From contig NZ_CADIKI010000004.1 of assembly GCF_902859935.1 (NCBI RefSeq), positions 124,001 through 188,000 on the forward strand: a DNA stretch of 64,000 bases. The letters are read 5' to 3'. The notes beneath the pieces are model-generated. The model saw nothing but the letters and a program-made list of their open reading frames with translations, had not been told where the DNA came from and ran no database searches. This stretch comes from Paraburkholderia fynbosensis. GTDB taxonomy: Bacteria; Pseudomonadota; Gammaproteobacteria; Burkholderiales; Burkholderiaceae. The translations under genes and the position numbers were made by a program. Shown here piece by piece: positions 54,124 to 63,643 of the stretch (positions are counted from its first letter, which is position 1; the number at the start of each line of letters is the position of its first letter).

Positions 54124-57100
54124 ATGAACATATCCAAATTCTTCATTGATCGACCGATCTTTGCCGGGGTGCTATCGGTATTGATCCTGCTGGGGGGCAT
54201 CATTTCGCTCTTCAAGCTGCCCATTTCGGAGTATCCGGAAGTGGTGCCGCCGTCGGTGGTGGTGCACGCGCAGTATCCGGGCGCGAATCCGAAGGTGATC
54301 GCCGAGGCGGTGGCTTCGCCGCTCGAAGAGCAGATCAACGGCGTCGAGAACATGCTGTACATGCAGTCGCAGGCGAATAGCGACGGCAATTTGACGCTCA
54401 CGGTGACCTTCAAACTCGGCACCAATCCGGACCTCGCGACGCAACTGGTGCAGAACCGCGTCAACCAGGCGCTGCCGCGCCTGCCGGAAGACGTGCAACG
54501 GCTCGGCGTGACGACCATCAAGAGTTCGCCGACGCTGACGATGGTGGTTCACCTGATCTCGCCGAACAATCGCTACGACATGACGTATCTGCGCAATTAC
54601 GCGCTGCTGAACGTCAAGGATCGGCTCGCGCGGATTCAGGGCGTCGGCGAAGTGCAGTTGTGGGGTTCGGGCGATTACGCGATGCGCGTGTGGCTCGATC
54701 CGCAGAAAGTCGCGCAACGTGGCTTGACGGCAACCGAAGTGGTCAACGCGATTCGTGAGCAGAACATCCAGGTGGCGGCCGGTGTGATCGGCGCATCGCC
54801 TTCGGTGCCGGGCACGCAATTGCAGTTGTCGGTGAATGCGCGGGGCCGCTTGAAGACCGTGGGCGAATTCGGCGACATCATCGTGAAGACCGCACCGGAT
54901 GGCGGCGTGACGTATCTGCGCGATATCGCGCGTGTCGAACTCGCGGCGTCGGAATACGGTCTGCGTTCGCTACTCGACAACAAGCCGGCGGTGGCGCTCG
55001 CCATCAACCAGGCGCCGGGTGCGAACTCGCTCGCGATTTCCGAGGAGGTTCGCGCGGCGATGAAAGAACTCGCCGAAGACATGCCTGCGGGCGTCGAATA
55101 CCGGATCGTCTACGACCCGACGCAGTTCGTGCGCTCGAGTATCGAGGCTGTGGTGCATACGCTGCTCGAAGCGATCGCGCTGGTGGTGATCGTTGTGATC
55201 GTGTTCCTGCAGACGTGGCGCGCGTCGATCATTCCGTTGATCGCGGTGCCGGTGTCGATCGTGGGGACGTTCTCGCTGCTGCTCGCATTCGGCTTCTCGA
55301 TCAATGCGTTGTCATTGTTCGGCATGGTGCTCGCCATCGGGATCGTGGTGGACGATGCGATCGTGGTGGTGGAGAACGTCGAGCGCAACATCGAGAACGG
55401 GTTGAGTGCGCGTGATGCGACGTATAAGGCGATGCGCGAGGTGAGCGGGCCGATCATCGCGATTGCGTTGACGCTGGTCGCCGTGTTCGTGCCGCTCGCC
55501 TTCATGACGGGCCTCACGGGTCAGTTCTACAAGCAGTTCGCGATGACCATCGCAATCTCGACGGTGATCTCGGCGTTCAATTCGCTGACCCTGTCGCCGG
55601 CATTGTCCGCGCTGCTGTTGCGCAGCCATGGCGAGAAGGAAGACTTCCTGACGCGCGCGATGAACCGTGTGCTGGGCGGCTTCTTCAAGCGCTTCAACAA
55701 GGTCTTTCATCGCGGCTCCGAAGCGTATGGCCGAGGCGTGAAGGGCGTGCTTCGCCGCAAGGGTGCGATGCTCGCGGTATATGCGATTCTGCTGGGCGCG
55801 ACGGTTCTTATCTCGCGTGTCGTGCCGGGCGGTTTCGTGCCGGCGCAGGACAAGGAGTATCTGATCGCGTTCGCGCAGTTGCCGAACGGTGCGTCGCTCG
55901 ATCGCACGGAGAAAGTGATTCGCGATATGAGCGCGATCGCGCTGAAGCAGCCTGGCGTGGAAAGCGCGGTGGCGTTCCCCGGTTTGTCGGTGAATGGCTT
56001 TACCAATAGTTCGAGCGCGGGCATCGTGTTCGTGACGCTCAAGCCGTTCAAGGAGCGTGGCGACAAGAAGCTCTCCGCCGGTGCGATTGCCGGTGCGCTG
56101 AACCAGCAGTACGCCGCGATCAAGGATTCGTTCGTTGCTGTGTTTCCGCCGCCGCCGGTGCTCGGTCTCGGCACGCTCGGCGGCTTCAAGATGCAACTGG
56201 AGGATCACGGCGCGCTCGGTTACGCGGAGCTGAACAAGGCGGCGGAAGCGTTCGTGAAGCGTGCGGCGCAAACGCCTGAACTCGGACCGACCTTCTCCAG
56301 CTATCAGATCAACGTGCCGCAACTGAACGTCGACCTGGATCGCGTGAAGGCCAAGCAACTCGGCGTGCCGGTCACGGACGTGTTCAACACGATGCAGATC
56401 TATCTGGGCTCACTGTACGTGAACGACTTCAACCGCTTCGGCCGCGTGTATCAGGTGCGGGTGCAGGCGGATGCGCCGTTCCGTCAACGCGCCGACGACA
56501 TCCTGCAGTTGAAGACGCGAAATGCGGCTGGCGACATGGTGCCGTTGTCGTCGCTGGTGACGGTGACGCCGACCTATGGTCCGGAAATGGTGGTGCGTTA
56601 CAACGGCTACACGGCGGCCGACATCAACGGCGGACCCGCGCCTGGCTTCTCGTCGGGGCAGGCGCAAGCCGCAGCCGAGCGCGTGGCGGCCGAAGTGTTG
56701 CCGCGCGGCGTGAAGCTCGAATGGACTGACCTCACGTATCAGCAGATTCTTGCCGGCAATGCAGGTATGTGGGTGTTCCCGATCAGCGTGCTGCTCGTGT
56801 TCCTCGTGCTCGCGGCGCTGTATGAAAGTTTGACGTTGCCGCTCGCGGTGATCCTGATCGTGCCGATGAGCGTGCTGTCCGCGCTGACCGGTGTATGGCT
56901 CACGGGCGGGGACAACAACATCTTCACGCAGATCGGTTTGATGGTGCTGGTGGGGTTGTCGGCGAAGAACGCGATTCTGATCGTCGAGTTTGCTCGCGAA
57001 CTCGAACATGACGGACACACGCCGCTGTCGGCGGCGATCGAGGCGAGCCGCCTGCGTCTGCGGCCAATTTTGATGACCTCGATCGCGTTCATCATGGGTG

Positions 57101-57309
57101 TGGTGCCGCTGGTGCTGTCGAGCGGGGCCGGTTCCGAGATGCGTCATGCGATGGGTATCGCAGTGTTCTTCGGCATGCTCGGCGTCACGCTGTTCGGTCT
57201 GATGCTGACCCCTGTGTTCTATGTGGTGTTGCGTACGTTGGCAGGCGGGACGATTCACGTCGCGCAGAAGGACTCGCCGCACTATGGCGCGCCGGTGACG
57301 GACGCATGA
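54124..57309 (+). CDS. bpeF: RND multidrug efflux pump (BpeF/CeoB/MexF-type)
   Basis: 1061 residues, the normal length of HAE1 pumps. It starts MNISKFFIDRPIFAGVLSVL; 12 helices with two large periplasmic loops. The proton-relay Asp pair is in GIVVDDAIVVVENVERNIENG. The long stretch GLSAKNAILIVEFARELE is the helix-10 signature. By operon type the substrates are probably chloramphenicol, fluoroquinolones and trimethoprim, as in B. pseudomallei and B. cenocepacia; substrate range here is unproven. Confidence 0.93.
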   Translation: MNISKFFIDRPIFAGVLSVLILLGGIISLFKLPISEYPEVVPPSVVVHAQYPGANPKVIAEAVASPLEEQINGVENMLYMQSQANSDGNLTLTVTFKLGTNPDLATQLVQNRVNQALPRLPEDVQRLGVTTIKSSPTLTMVVHLISPNNRYDMTYLRNYALLNVKDRLARIQGVGEVQLWGSGDYAMRVWLDPQKVAQRGLTATEVVNAIREQNIQVAAGVIGASPSVPGTQLQLSVNARGRLKTVGEFGDIIVKTAPDGGVTYLRDIARVELAASEYGLRSLLDNKPAVALAINQAPGANSLAISEEVRAAMKELAEDMPAGVEYRIVYDPTQFVRSSIEAVVHTLLEAIALVVIVVIVFLQTWRASIIPLIAVPVSIVGTFSLLLAFGFSINALSLFGMVLAIGIVVDDAIVVVENVERNIENGLSARDATYKAMREVSGPIIAIALTLVAVFVPLAFMTGLTGQFYKQFAMTIAISTVISAFNSLTLSPALSALLLRSHGEKEDFLTRAMNRVLGGFFKRFNKVFHRGSEAYGRGVKGVLRRKGAMLAVYAILLGATVLISRVVPGGFVPAQDKEYLIAFAQLPNGASLDRTEKVIRDMSAIALKQPGVESAVAFPGLSVNGFTNSSSAGIVFVTLKPFKERGDKKLSAGAIAGALNQQYAAIKDSFVAVFPPPPVLGLGTLGGFKMQLEDHGALGYAELNKAAEAFVKRAAQTPELGPTFSSYQINVPQLNVDLDRVKAKQLGVPVTDVFNTMQIYLGSLYVNDFNRFGRVYQVRVQADAPFRQRADDILQLKTRNAAGDMVPLSSLVTVTPTYGPEMVVRYNGYTAADINGGPAPGFSSGQAQAAAERVAAEVLPRGVKLEWTDLTYQQILAGNAGMWVFPISVLLVFLVLAALYESLTLPLAVILIVPMSVLSALTGVWLTGGDNNIFTQIGLMVLVGLSAKNAILIVEFARELEHDGHTPLSAAIEASRLRLRPILMTSIAFIMGVVPLVLSSGAGSEMRHAMGIAVFFGMLGVTLFGLMLTPVFYVVLRTLAGGTIHVAQKDSPHYGAPVTDA

Positions 57310-57322
57310 GGAGAAAACAATA

Positions 57323-58963
57323 ATGAAACGTTTTGAATCTGGACCGCGCTCGCGCTTTGACATGTTGGGCGGTTGGGGCCGGGCGGCGGTCAGCGGTTTG
57401 CTGGTTGCGCTGCTCGCCGCCTGCTCGGTGGAACCGACGTATAAGCGGCCCGACGTGGAGACGCCGGTCGCGTTCAAGGAAGCGCCCGCTGCGGCATCGG
57501 CTACCTCCGCTGCGTCCGCGCCTTCCGCGCCGGACGTCGGCACATGGAAGCAGGCTCAGCCCGCCGACGACGCGCATCGCGGCGAATGGTGGACGATTTT
57601 CGGCGACCCGCAATTGAATGCGCTCGAAGAACAGGCGGCTGCCGCAAATCAGGATCTGAAGGCAGCGGCGGCGCGCGTCCAGCAGGCGCGCGCGGTGACG
57701 CGGGCGGCGAAGTCGGACTGGTTCCCGAAGCTCGACGCGGGCTTTGGTCCGACGCGTGAGCGTGCATCGGCGGCCTCGCAATTCCAGCCGGATAGCGCGG
57801 GCGGCACGACGGGCACGATCTGGCGCGCGCAGGTGGGCGCGTCGTACGAAGCGGATCTGTTCGGACGGGTCGGCTCGAACGTGAATGCGTCGCGTGCGGA
57901 CGAGCAGCAGAGCGAAGCGCTGTTCCGTTCGGTGCAACTATCGTTGCAGGCCGATGTCGCGCAGAACTACTTCCAGTTGCGCGAGCTCGATAAGGATCAG
58001 GAGCTGTACCGCCGTACCGTCGCGTTGCGTGAAGACACGCTGAAGCTGGTCGAACGCCGTTTCAAGGAAGGCGATATCGGCGAGCTGGATGTTTCGCGCT
58101 CGCGCAACGAACTCGCGAGCGCGCGTGCCGATGCGGTCGGCGTCGCGCGTCAGCGTGCGGCGTCCGAGCACAGCCTCGCGATTCTGCTCGGCAAGCCGCC
58201 GGCGGACTTTTCGTTCGCGGAAGCGCCGCTCGCACCGGTGACGGTGCGTGTGCCGGCCGGGTTGCCTTCGGCGTTGCTCGAACGGCGGCCGGATATTTCG
58301 GCGGCGGAACGGGCGATGCAGGCGGCGAATGCGCGCGTGGGCCTGGCGAAGTCCGCGTTCTTCCCGAAGCTCGATATCACCGGCGCGGCTGGCTTTGAAT
58401 CGGCGACGCTCGGCGATCTGTTCATGTGGTCGAGCCGCGCATTTATTCTCGGTCCGCTGGCGGGTACTGCATTGACGCTGCCGCTGTTCGACGGTGGCCG
58501 TCGCAAGGCGAATCTCGCGCAAGCGCGCTCGAAGTATGACGAGGACGTCGCCCAGTATCGTCAGCAGGTGCTGGTGGCGTTCCGGGAGGTCGAGGACAAC
58601 CTTGCCGATCTGCGTCTGCTCGACGATCAGATGCGTGAGCAGAACGACGCGGTGCAGGCCTCGCAACGGGCGGCGCATTTGTCGCGCACACAGTACACGG
58701 AGGGCGCGGTCAGTTATCTGGATGTGATCGACGGCGAGCGGCAGGTGCTGATTTCGCAGTTGCAGGCGAGCCATTTGTCGGGCACGCAGGCGGTGGCGAC
58801 GGTGAATCTGATTCGCGCGCTGGGCGGTGGTTGGGGAGCGGTGAACGCGCAGGATACAGCGGTTGGGGCGGTTGCGCCGGCTGCGGGTTCTGATGCGCCG
58901 TCGCCTGTGGCTTCACCTTCGGCTTCGGCCTCGGCTTTGCCGCAGCAGGTGGCGAAGCGCTAA
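57323..58963 (+). CDS. oprC: Outer-membrane efflux lipoprotein (OprC/OpcM/NodT type)
   Basis: 546 residues with a GAGGAG ribosome site, 13 bp after the pump. The lipobox LAAC gives Cys34 as the acylation site. Two OEP repeats (about 90-290 and 300-490) form the barrel and alpha-helical tunnel; GLPSALLERRPDISAAERAMQAANARVG, read at 58260-58340, is the family hallmark before the second repeat. The C-terminal ~45 residues are Ala/Pro/Ser-rich and extra. It ends the operon at a strong terminator. Confidence 0.92.
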   Translation: MKRFESGPRSRFDMLGGWGRAAVSGLLVALLAACSVEPTYKRPDVETPVAFKEAPAAASATSAASAPSAPDVGTWKQAQPADDAHRGEWWTIFGDPQLNALEEQAAAANQDLKAAAARVQQARAVTRAAKSDWFPKLDAGFGPTRERASAASQFQPDSAGGTTGTIWRAQVGASYEADLFGRVGSNVNASRADEQQSEALFRSVQLSLQADVAQNYFQLRELDKDQELYRRTVALREDTLKLVERRFKEGDIGELDVSRSRNELASARADAVGVARQRAASEHSLAILLGKPPADFSFAEAPLAPVTVRVPAGLPSALLERRPDISAAERAMQAANARVGLAKSAFFPKLDITGAAGFESATLGDLFMWSSRAFILGPLAGTALTLPLFDGGRRKANLAQARSKYDEDVAQYRQQVLVAFREVEDNLADLRLLDDQMREQNDAVQASQRAAHLSRTQYTEGAVSYLDVIDGERQVLISQLQASHLSGTQAVATVNLIRALGGGWGAVNAQDTAVGAVAPAAGSDAPSPVASPSASASALPQQVAKR

Positions 58964-58993
58964 CCAGTTGACTCTTCAGCACCGCAGCGTAGC

Positions 58994-59032
58994 AAACGCC
59001 GGGTCGCGCAACAGCGCGCCCCGGCGTTTTTT
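58994..59032 (+). terminator. Rho-independent terminator of the efflux operon
   Basis: AAACGCCGGG pairs with CCCGGCGTTT around an inner GC hairpin, followed by six Ts (59027-59032). It lies 31 bp after the oprC stop. Confidence 0.9.
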
Positions 59033-59322
59033 CATGTAAATCGTTTTTATCGATTTCCTTTCGAAAATCCGTTCGTAGACCACCCGATTGCCGCCCTCTA
59101 TGATGAGTCGCACCTCATCAGGAGAGAGGCGATGACCTGTCCGATCTTCCGCTGTCCGCGCTGATGCACTCGCGCGTTTGAACGCCGCCGCGCGGCGGTC
59201 AAGCCATACGTTGCATCTTTGCGCTGGCCGATGTTTGTCGGCCTGTCTGAGCGCGTCTCTACGCAAGCCGTTGGACCGGCCCGTCCGGAGATAACACCAC
59301 GTCCCCAATTTGTGAGTTCACC
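59033..59322. other. Upstream region of the ABC importer operon
   Basis: 290 bp without a supported gene. A small hairpin (GGCCGA with TCGGCC, 59226-59243) lies about 80 bp before the first gene. I cannot match the region to a known riboswitch by eye. The promoter of the importer operon should be here. Confidence 0.5.
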
Positions 59323-60177
59323 ATGCGCATGCCTCTGTCCGCCGTGCGGCGTTTTTTCCGCGTTTCGTACACGTCGATTCTCGCGCTGACCAGCGCATTC
59401 ACTTTCGCTTGCGCGCTGGCGCTGCCGGCCTCGCTAGCCTTCGCCGCCGATGCTTCCACGCTCAAAATCGGCACCTCCACGAGCCCGCAGATCGAGGCCC
59501 TCAAGATTGCCGTGCGAGAGGCGAAGGAGCAGGGGCTCGACGTGAAGCTCATCGAGTTCACCGACTGGAACACGCCGAACGCGGCGCTCGCGAACAAGGA
59601 CATCGACGTCAACTACTTCCAGCACATTCCGTTTCTCGAAAACGCGAAAAAGCAGGGTGGCTACAACTTTGTCGCGATCGCGCCGGGCACGATCATGAAG
59701 ATCGGTCTGTACTCGAAGAAGATCAAACGGTTCGACGAATTGAAGGACGGCGCGACGGTGGCGATTGCCAACGATCCGGTGAACGGTGGACGCGGCTTGT
59801 TGCTGCTGCAACGCGCCGGGCTAATCAAGCTGAAGCCGGGTATCGACTATCGCGCGACGACGCTCGACATCGTCGAGAATCCGAAGCGCCTGAAGATCGT
59901 CCAGCTCGAAGCGTCGCAACTCGCGCGTTCGCTCGACGACGTCGATCTCGCGCAAGGCTACCCGAGCTTCATCAAGCTCGCGGGCACCACCGACCCGAAT
60001 AGCGCATTGCTGTTCGATGGCCTCGAAAACAGGAACTACGCGATCCAGTGGGTCGTGCGCCCGGAAAGCGCGAACGATCCGCGCATCCGCAAGTTCATCT
60101 CGATCTACCAGCATTCGCCGGCCGTGCGCGCCGCGCTCGACAAAGCGTTCGGCAATCTCTATGCAGTCGCTTGGTAA
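59323..60177 (+). CDS. MetQ/NlpA-family ABC substrate-binding protein
   Basis: 284 residues. A long signal peptide (about 1-42, ending LAFA) has no lipobox, so the protein is soluble in the periplasm. The core TLKIGTSTSPQIEALKIAVR, the later DVNYFQHIPFLENAKKQ and VAIANDPVNGGRGLLLLQ are typical of the MetQ family. Family members bind methionine, but the neighbours (two flavin monooxygenase-type genes) suggest a sulfur compound other than plain methionine. First gene of the operon; an ATG at 59329 is an alternative start. Confidence 0.88.
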   Translation: MRMPLSAVRRFFRVSYTSILALTSAFTFACALALPASLAFAADASTLKIGTSTSPQIEALKIAVREAKEQGLDVKLIEFTDWNTPNAALANKDIDVNYFQHIPFLENAKKQGGYNFVAIAPGTIMKIGLYSKKIKRFDELKDGATVAIANDPVNGGRGLLLLQRAGLIKLKPGIDYRATTLDIVENPKRLKIVQLEASQLARSLDDVDLAQGYPSFIKLAGTTDPNSALLFDGLENRNYAIQWVVRPESANDPRIRKFISIYQHSPAVRAALDKAFGNLYAVAW

Positions 60178-60219
60178 GCGTTGCGCGCAGCGGTAGCTGA
60201 AAACGACAGGAGCCGTACG

Positions 60220-61626
60220 ATGGCGAAGAAAAAGATTCTGCTGAACGCGTTCAATATGAATGCCGTCGGCCATATCAATCATGGTTTGTGGACTCATCCG
60301 CGCGATCGTTCGGCGCATTACACAGACCTCGACTACTGGACGAGCCTCGCGCAAACGCTCGAGCGCGGCAAATTCGACGGGATCTTTCTCGCGGATATCG
60401 TCGGCGTGTACGACGTTTATCAGGGCGGACCCGACACGCCGTTGCGCGAGTCGGTGCAGATTCCGATCAACGATCCATCGCTGATCGTGCCGGCGATGGC
60501 GCACGTGACGAAACATATCGGCTTCGGCGTCACGTCGAATCTCACGTACGAGCCGCCGTATCTGTTCGCGCGGCGCATGTCGACGCTCGATCATCTGACC
60601 AACGGGCGTGTGGGCTGGAACATCGTCACCGGCTATCTGGATAGCGCAGCGCGCGGCATGGGCCTTGCGCAGCAGCTTAGTCACGACGACCGTTACGACC
60701 GCGCCGACGACTACATGGACGTGGTCTACAAGCTCTGGGAGCAGAGCTGGGAAGACGATGCGGTGGTGCGCGATCGCGCGGCGCGCATCTTCTCGCATCC
60801 GGACAAGGTACACCGTGTGAAGCACGACGGCCCGTACTATTCGATCGACGCGATTCATCTGAGCGAGCCGTCGCCGCAGCGTACGCCGGTGCTGTACCAG
60901 GCGGGCTCGTCGAGCCGGGGCGTGGAATTCGCGGCACGTCACGCCGAATGCGTGTTCGTCAGCGGACAGAACAAACAGTTGACGCGCTCGATTGTCGACG
61001 ACATCCGCTCGCGCGCGGTGAGTTTCGGACGCGCGCCAGACGACATCAAGATCTTTGCGGGCATTACCGTTGTAGTTGGCGAAACAGAACGCGCGGCGCA
61101 GGAAAAATTCGCGGACTACCGGCGTTATGCGAGTGCCGAAGGCGGCATCGCGCATTTCTCGAGTTCGACCGGTATCGACTTTTCGCGGTGCGAGCTCGAT
61201 GAGCCGATCTCCTATGTGAAGACCGAGTCGATGCAATCGGCCATTGAAGCGATTTCGAAGAAAAGTGTGAGCGGCGTGTGGACCAAGCGCAAGGTGCTCG
61301 AACAGATGACGCTAGGTGGCCGCGCGAAGCCGGTGGTCGGCTCGCCGCAACAGATCGCTGACGAACTGGTGTCGTGGATCGACGAAGCCGGTGTCGATGG
61401 TTTCAATCTGACGCGCACGGTGATGCCCGAATCGTTCGAAGACTTCGTGAATCTGGTGGTGCCGGAGTTGCAGAATCGCGGCGTCTACAAGGAGGATTAC
61501 GATCCGGCGCCGACGCTGCGCGAGAAGTTGTTCGGCGGCGGCCGTGCGCGGCTGCCTGCGGTGCACGCCGGTGCGCAGCATCGGCGGCAAGCACAGGCTG
61601 CAGTGAAAGCCGCTGTGCAAGCGTGA
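60220..61626 (+). CDS. FMN-dependent monooxygenase (NtaA/SnaA/DszA family)
   Basis: 468 residues from the ATG at 60220 with ACAGGAG upstream. It is a luciferase-like TIM barrel: ILLNAFNMNAVGHINHGLW at the start, GRVGWNIVTGYLDSAARGMG and PVLYQAGSSSRGVEFAARHA are family signatures for flavin and substrate binding. It uses reduced FMN from a separate reductase to cleave C-S or C-N bonds, as in dibenzothiophene sulfone, sulfone or NTA degradation. Its place inside a MetQ-N-I operon points to an organosulfur substrate. The tail after ~450 is Ala/Gln-rich. Confidence 0.9.
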   Translation: MAKKKILLNAFNMNAVGHINHGLWTHPRDRSAHYTDLDYWTSLAQTLERGKFDGIFLADIVGVYDVYQGGPDTPLRESVQIPINDPSLIVPAMAHVTKHIGFGVTSNLTYEPPYLFARRMSTLDHLTNGRVGWNIVTGYLDSAARGMGLAQQLSHDDRYDRADDYMDVVYKLWEQSWEDDAVVRDRAARIFSHPDKVHRVKHDGPYYSIDAIHLSEPSPQRTPVLYQAGSSSRGVEFAARHAECVFVSGQNKQLTRSIVDDIRSRAVSFGRAPDDIKIFAGITVVVGETERAAQEKFADYRRYASAEGGIAHFSSSTGIDFSRCELDEPISYVKTESMQSAIEAISKKSVSGVWTKRKVLEQMTLGGRAKPVVGSPQQIADELVSWIDEAGVDGFNLTRTVMPESFEDFVNLVVPELQNRGVYKEDYDPAPTLREKLFGGGRARLPAVHAGAQHRRQAQAAVKAAVQA

Positions 61627-61639
61627 CAGGAGCGAAGCA

Positions 61640-62803
61640 ATGGCGGATCTTTTCGACGTGGTGCAATTCATTGAAGACGCGCCGTCCCTCGTGATGAAGC
61701 CGGGGCCGGCCAACGGCGCGGCGACGCAAGCCGCCGTGGTGTTCGACGACGTGGGCAAGGTGTTCGCCGGCGCGCGCGGCGAGCCGACGACGGCGCTCGC
61801 GAATGTCTCGATGCAGGTGACACGCGGTGAGGTGTTCGGCATGATCGGCCGCAGCGGCGCGGGCAAGTCGACGCTGCTGCGGCTTGTCAATGGTCTGGAA
61901 AAGCCGAGTGCCGGCGCGGTGCGTGTGAACGGCGTGAGCGTGGGCGAACTCGACGAGCGCGGGTTGGTGACGTTGCGCCGGCGCATCGGCATGGTGTTTC
62001 AGCATTTCAATCTGCTCTCGGCGAAAACCGTGCGGGAGAACATCGCGTTGCCGCTGAAAATTGCCGGTGTGCCGAAAGCGGCGATCGATAAAAAGGTCGA
62101 TGCGCTGCTCGAACTGGTGGGTTTGTCCGCCAAGCGTGACGCTTATCCTGCGAGCCTGTCCGGCGGTCAGAAACAGCGGGTCGGCATTGCCCGCGCGCTG
62201 GTCACCGACCCGGACATTCTGCTCTGCGACGAAGCCACGTCCGCACTCGACCCTGAAACCACTCAGGCCATTCTCGCGTTGCTGCGCGACATCAATCGGC
62301 GGCTGAATCTGACCATCGTTCTGATCACGCATGAGATGGAAGTGATTCGCGAGGTGTGCGATACCGTCGCGGTGATCGAGCGTGGTGAAGTCGTCGAACA
62401 CGGTCCGGTGTGGCGCGTATTCGGCGATCCGCAGCATGACGCAACGCGTGCGCTGCTTCGTACGCTGGTGCACGACTTGCCCACGGACCTGGCCGAGCGC
62501 GTCAGGCCCGTGCGCAATCTCGCGCAAGACGACGCGCGGATTCTGCTGGACGTGCGCTTCACCGGCGCCGATGCGCACGAGCCGGATCTCGGCGCGCTAG
62601 CGGCGGCATTGAGCTTCGATGGCGGGCAAGTGAATTTCGTGCACGGCGGGATCGACCGGATTCAGGGGCATGCGCAAGGGCGTCTGGTGATATCGGCGCA
62701 AGTGCGAGCCGATGCCGACAGACCCGCGCAAATACAGGTCGCCGCGCTGCTCGAACGGGCGCGCCGCTACGCCAACCATGTCGAGGTCCTCGGCTATGTC
62801 TGA
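61640..62803 (+). CDS. MetN-like ABC transporter ATPase with NIL domain
   Basis: 387 residues, GGAG 8 bases before the ATG. Walker A GRSGAGKS (71-78 region), signature LSGGQKQR, Walker B ILLCDEATSALD. The C-terminal ~100 residues (about 290-387) form a NIL domain, the substrate-sensing domain by which MetN is inhibited when its ligand is abundant. About 30 extra residues precede the ATPase core. It overlaps the permease start by 8 bp. Confidence 0.92.
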   Translation: MADLFDVVQFIEDAPSLVMKPGPANGAATQAAVVFDDVGKVFAGARGEPTTALANVSMQVTRGEVFGMIGRSGAGKSTLLRLVNGLEKPSAGAVRVNGVSVGELDERGLVTLRRRIGMVFQHFNLLSAKTVRENIALPLKIAGVPKAAIDKKVDALLELVGLSAKRDAYPASLSGGQKQRVGIARALVTDPDILLCDEATSALDPETTQAILALLRDINRRLNLTIVLITHEMEVIREVCDTVAVIERGEVVEHGPVWRVFGDPQHDATRALLRTLVHDLPTDLAERVRPVRNLAQDDARILLDVRFTGADAHEPDLGALAAALSFDGGQVNFVHGGIDRIQGHAQGRLVISAQVRADADRPAQIQVAALLERARRYANHVEVLGYV

Positions 62804-63452
62804 TCTCTGGCTCTCCGAACTCGCCGGTGCGATTCGCGACACCATCGTCATGGTCGGCGTGTCCGCGGTCATTGCCGCGCTGGCGGGCATTCCGCTCGCG
62901 TTGGTGCTGGTCGGCACGACGCGCGGCGGCATCTGCGAAAAGCGCGCGGTCAATAGTGTGCTCGGTGCGCTCGTCAACGCGTTCCGCTCCACACCGTTCA
63001 TCATTCTGCTGGTGGCGCTGTTGCCGCTCACACGTGTTCTGATCGGCACGACGATCGGCGTATGGGCGGCGATCGTGCCGCTCAGCATCGCGGCGATTCC
63101 GTTCTTTGCCCGCATCGCCGAAGTGAGTCTGCGTGAGGTGGACCGTGGGTTGATCGAAGCCGCTCAGGCGATGGGCGCGCAACGCCGGCACATCGTCTGG
63201 CACGTGCTGCTGCCCGAGGCGTTGCCGGGCATTCTCGGCGGCTTCACGATTACCGTAGTGGCGATGATCGGCTCTTCGGCGATGGCGGGCGCGGTCGGCG
63301 CGGGCGGCCTCGGCGATCTCGCGATCCGTTACGGCTATCAGCGTTTCGACACGACCGTGATGGTCACGGTGATCGTGCTGCTGATTGTGATCGTGACAGC
63401 GGTGCAATTCGTCGGCGACCGTTTCGTGCGGCGGCTCGCGCAACGAACATAA
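62796..63452 (+). CDS. MetI-like ABC transporter permease
   Basis: 218 residues from the ATG at 62796, overlapping the ATPase gene. Five membrane helices; the ATPase-coupling loop is EAAQAMGAQRRHIVWHVLLPEALPGI. GSSAMAGAVGAGGLGDLAIRYGYQRF is the MetI hallmark (positions about 165-190; given here for its Gly-rich core AGAVGAGGLGD). With the binding protein and ATPase it completes a methionine-type importer. Confidence 0.92.
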   Translation: MSDLWLSELAGAIRDTIVMVGVSAVIAALAGIPLALVLVGTTRGGICEKRAVNSVLGALVNAFRSTPFIILLVALLPLTRVLIGTTIGVWAAIVPLSIAAIPFFARIAEVSLREVDRGLIEAAQAMGAQRRHIVWHVLLPEALPGILGGFTITVVAMIGSSAMAGAVGAGGLGDLAIRYGYQRFDTTVMVTVIVLLIVIVTAVQFVGDRFVRRLAQRT

Positions 63453-63643
63453 CAGTCGCAGTCCGTAATATTATTCGCCGATAGGCGCGTGCATGCCGTC
63501 TATCGTGTGCCGGCATCACTGCCTGTCATGCTAGCTGACGCAGCAGGGCCGACGCGATAACCACTCGTGTGGCCGTCGAGCAGAATCAAACCGTGTGAGA
63601 CGCGAGCGTTGCCGCTCACCCAAATTTTTCACGTGGACATCGC

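Noticed and set aside
59033..59322. SAM- or SAH-type riboswitch before the MetQ-like gene
   Set aside because: A single short hairpin is visible, but I cannot reconstruct the conserved junctions of any riboswitch class by eye. A covariance-model search would decide.
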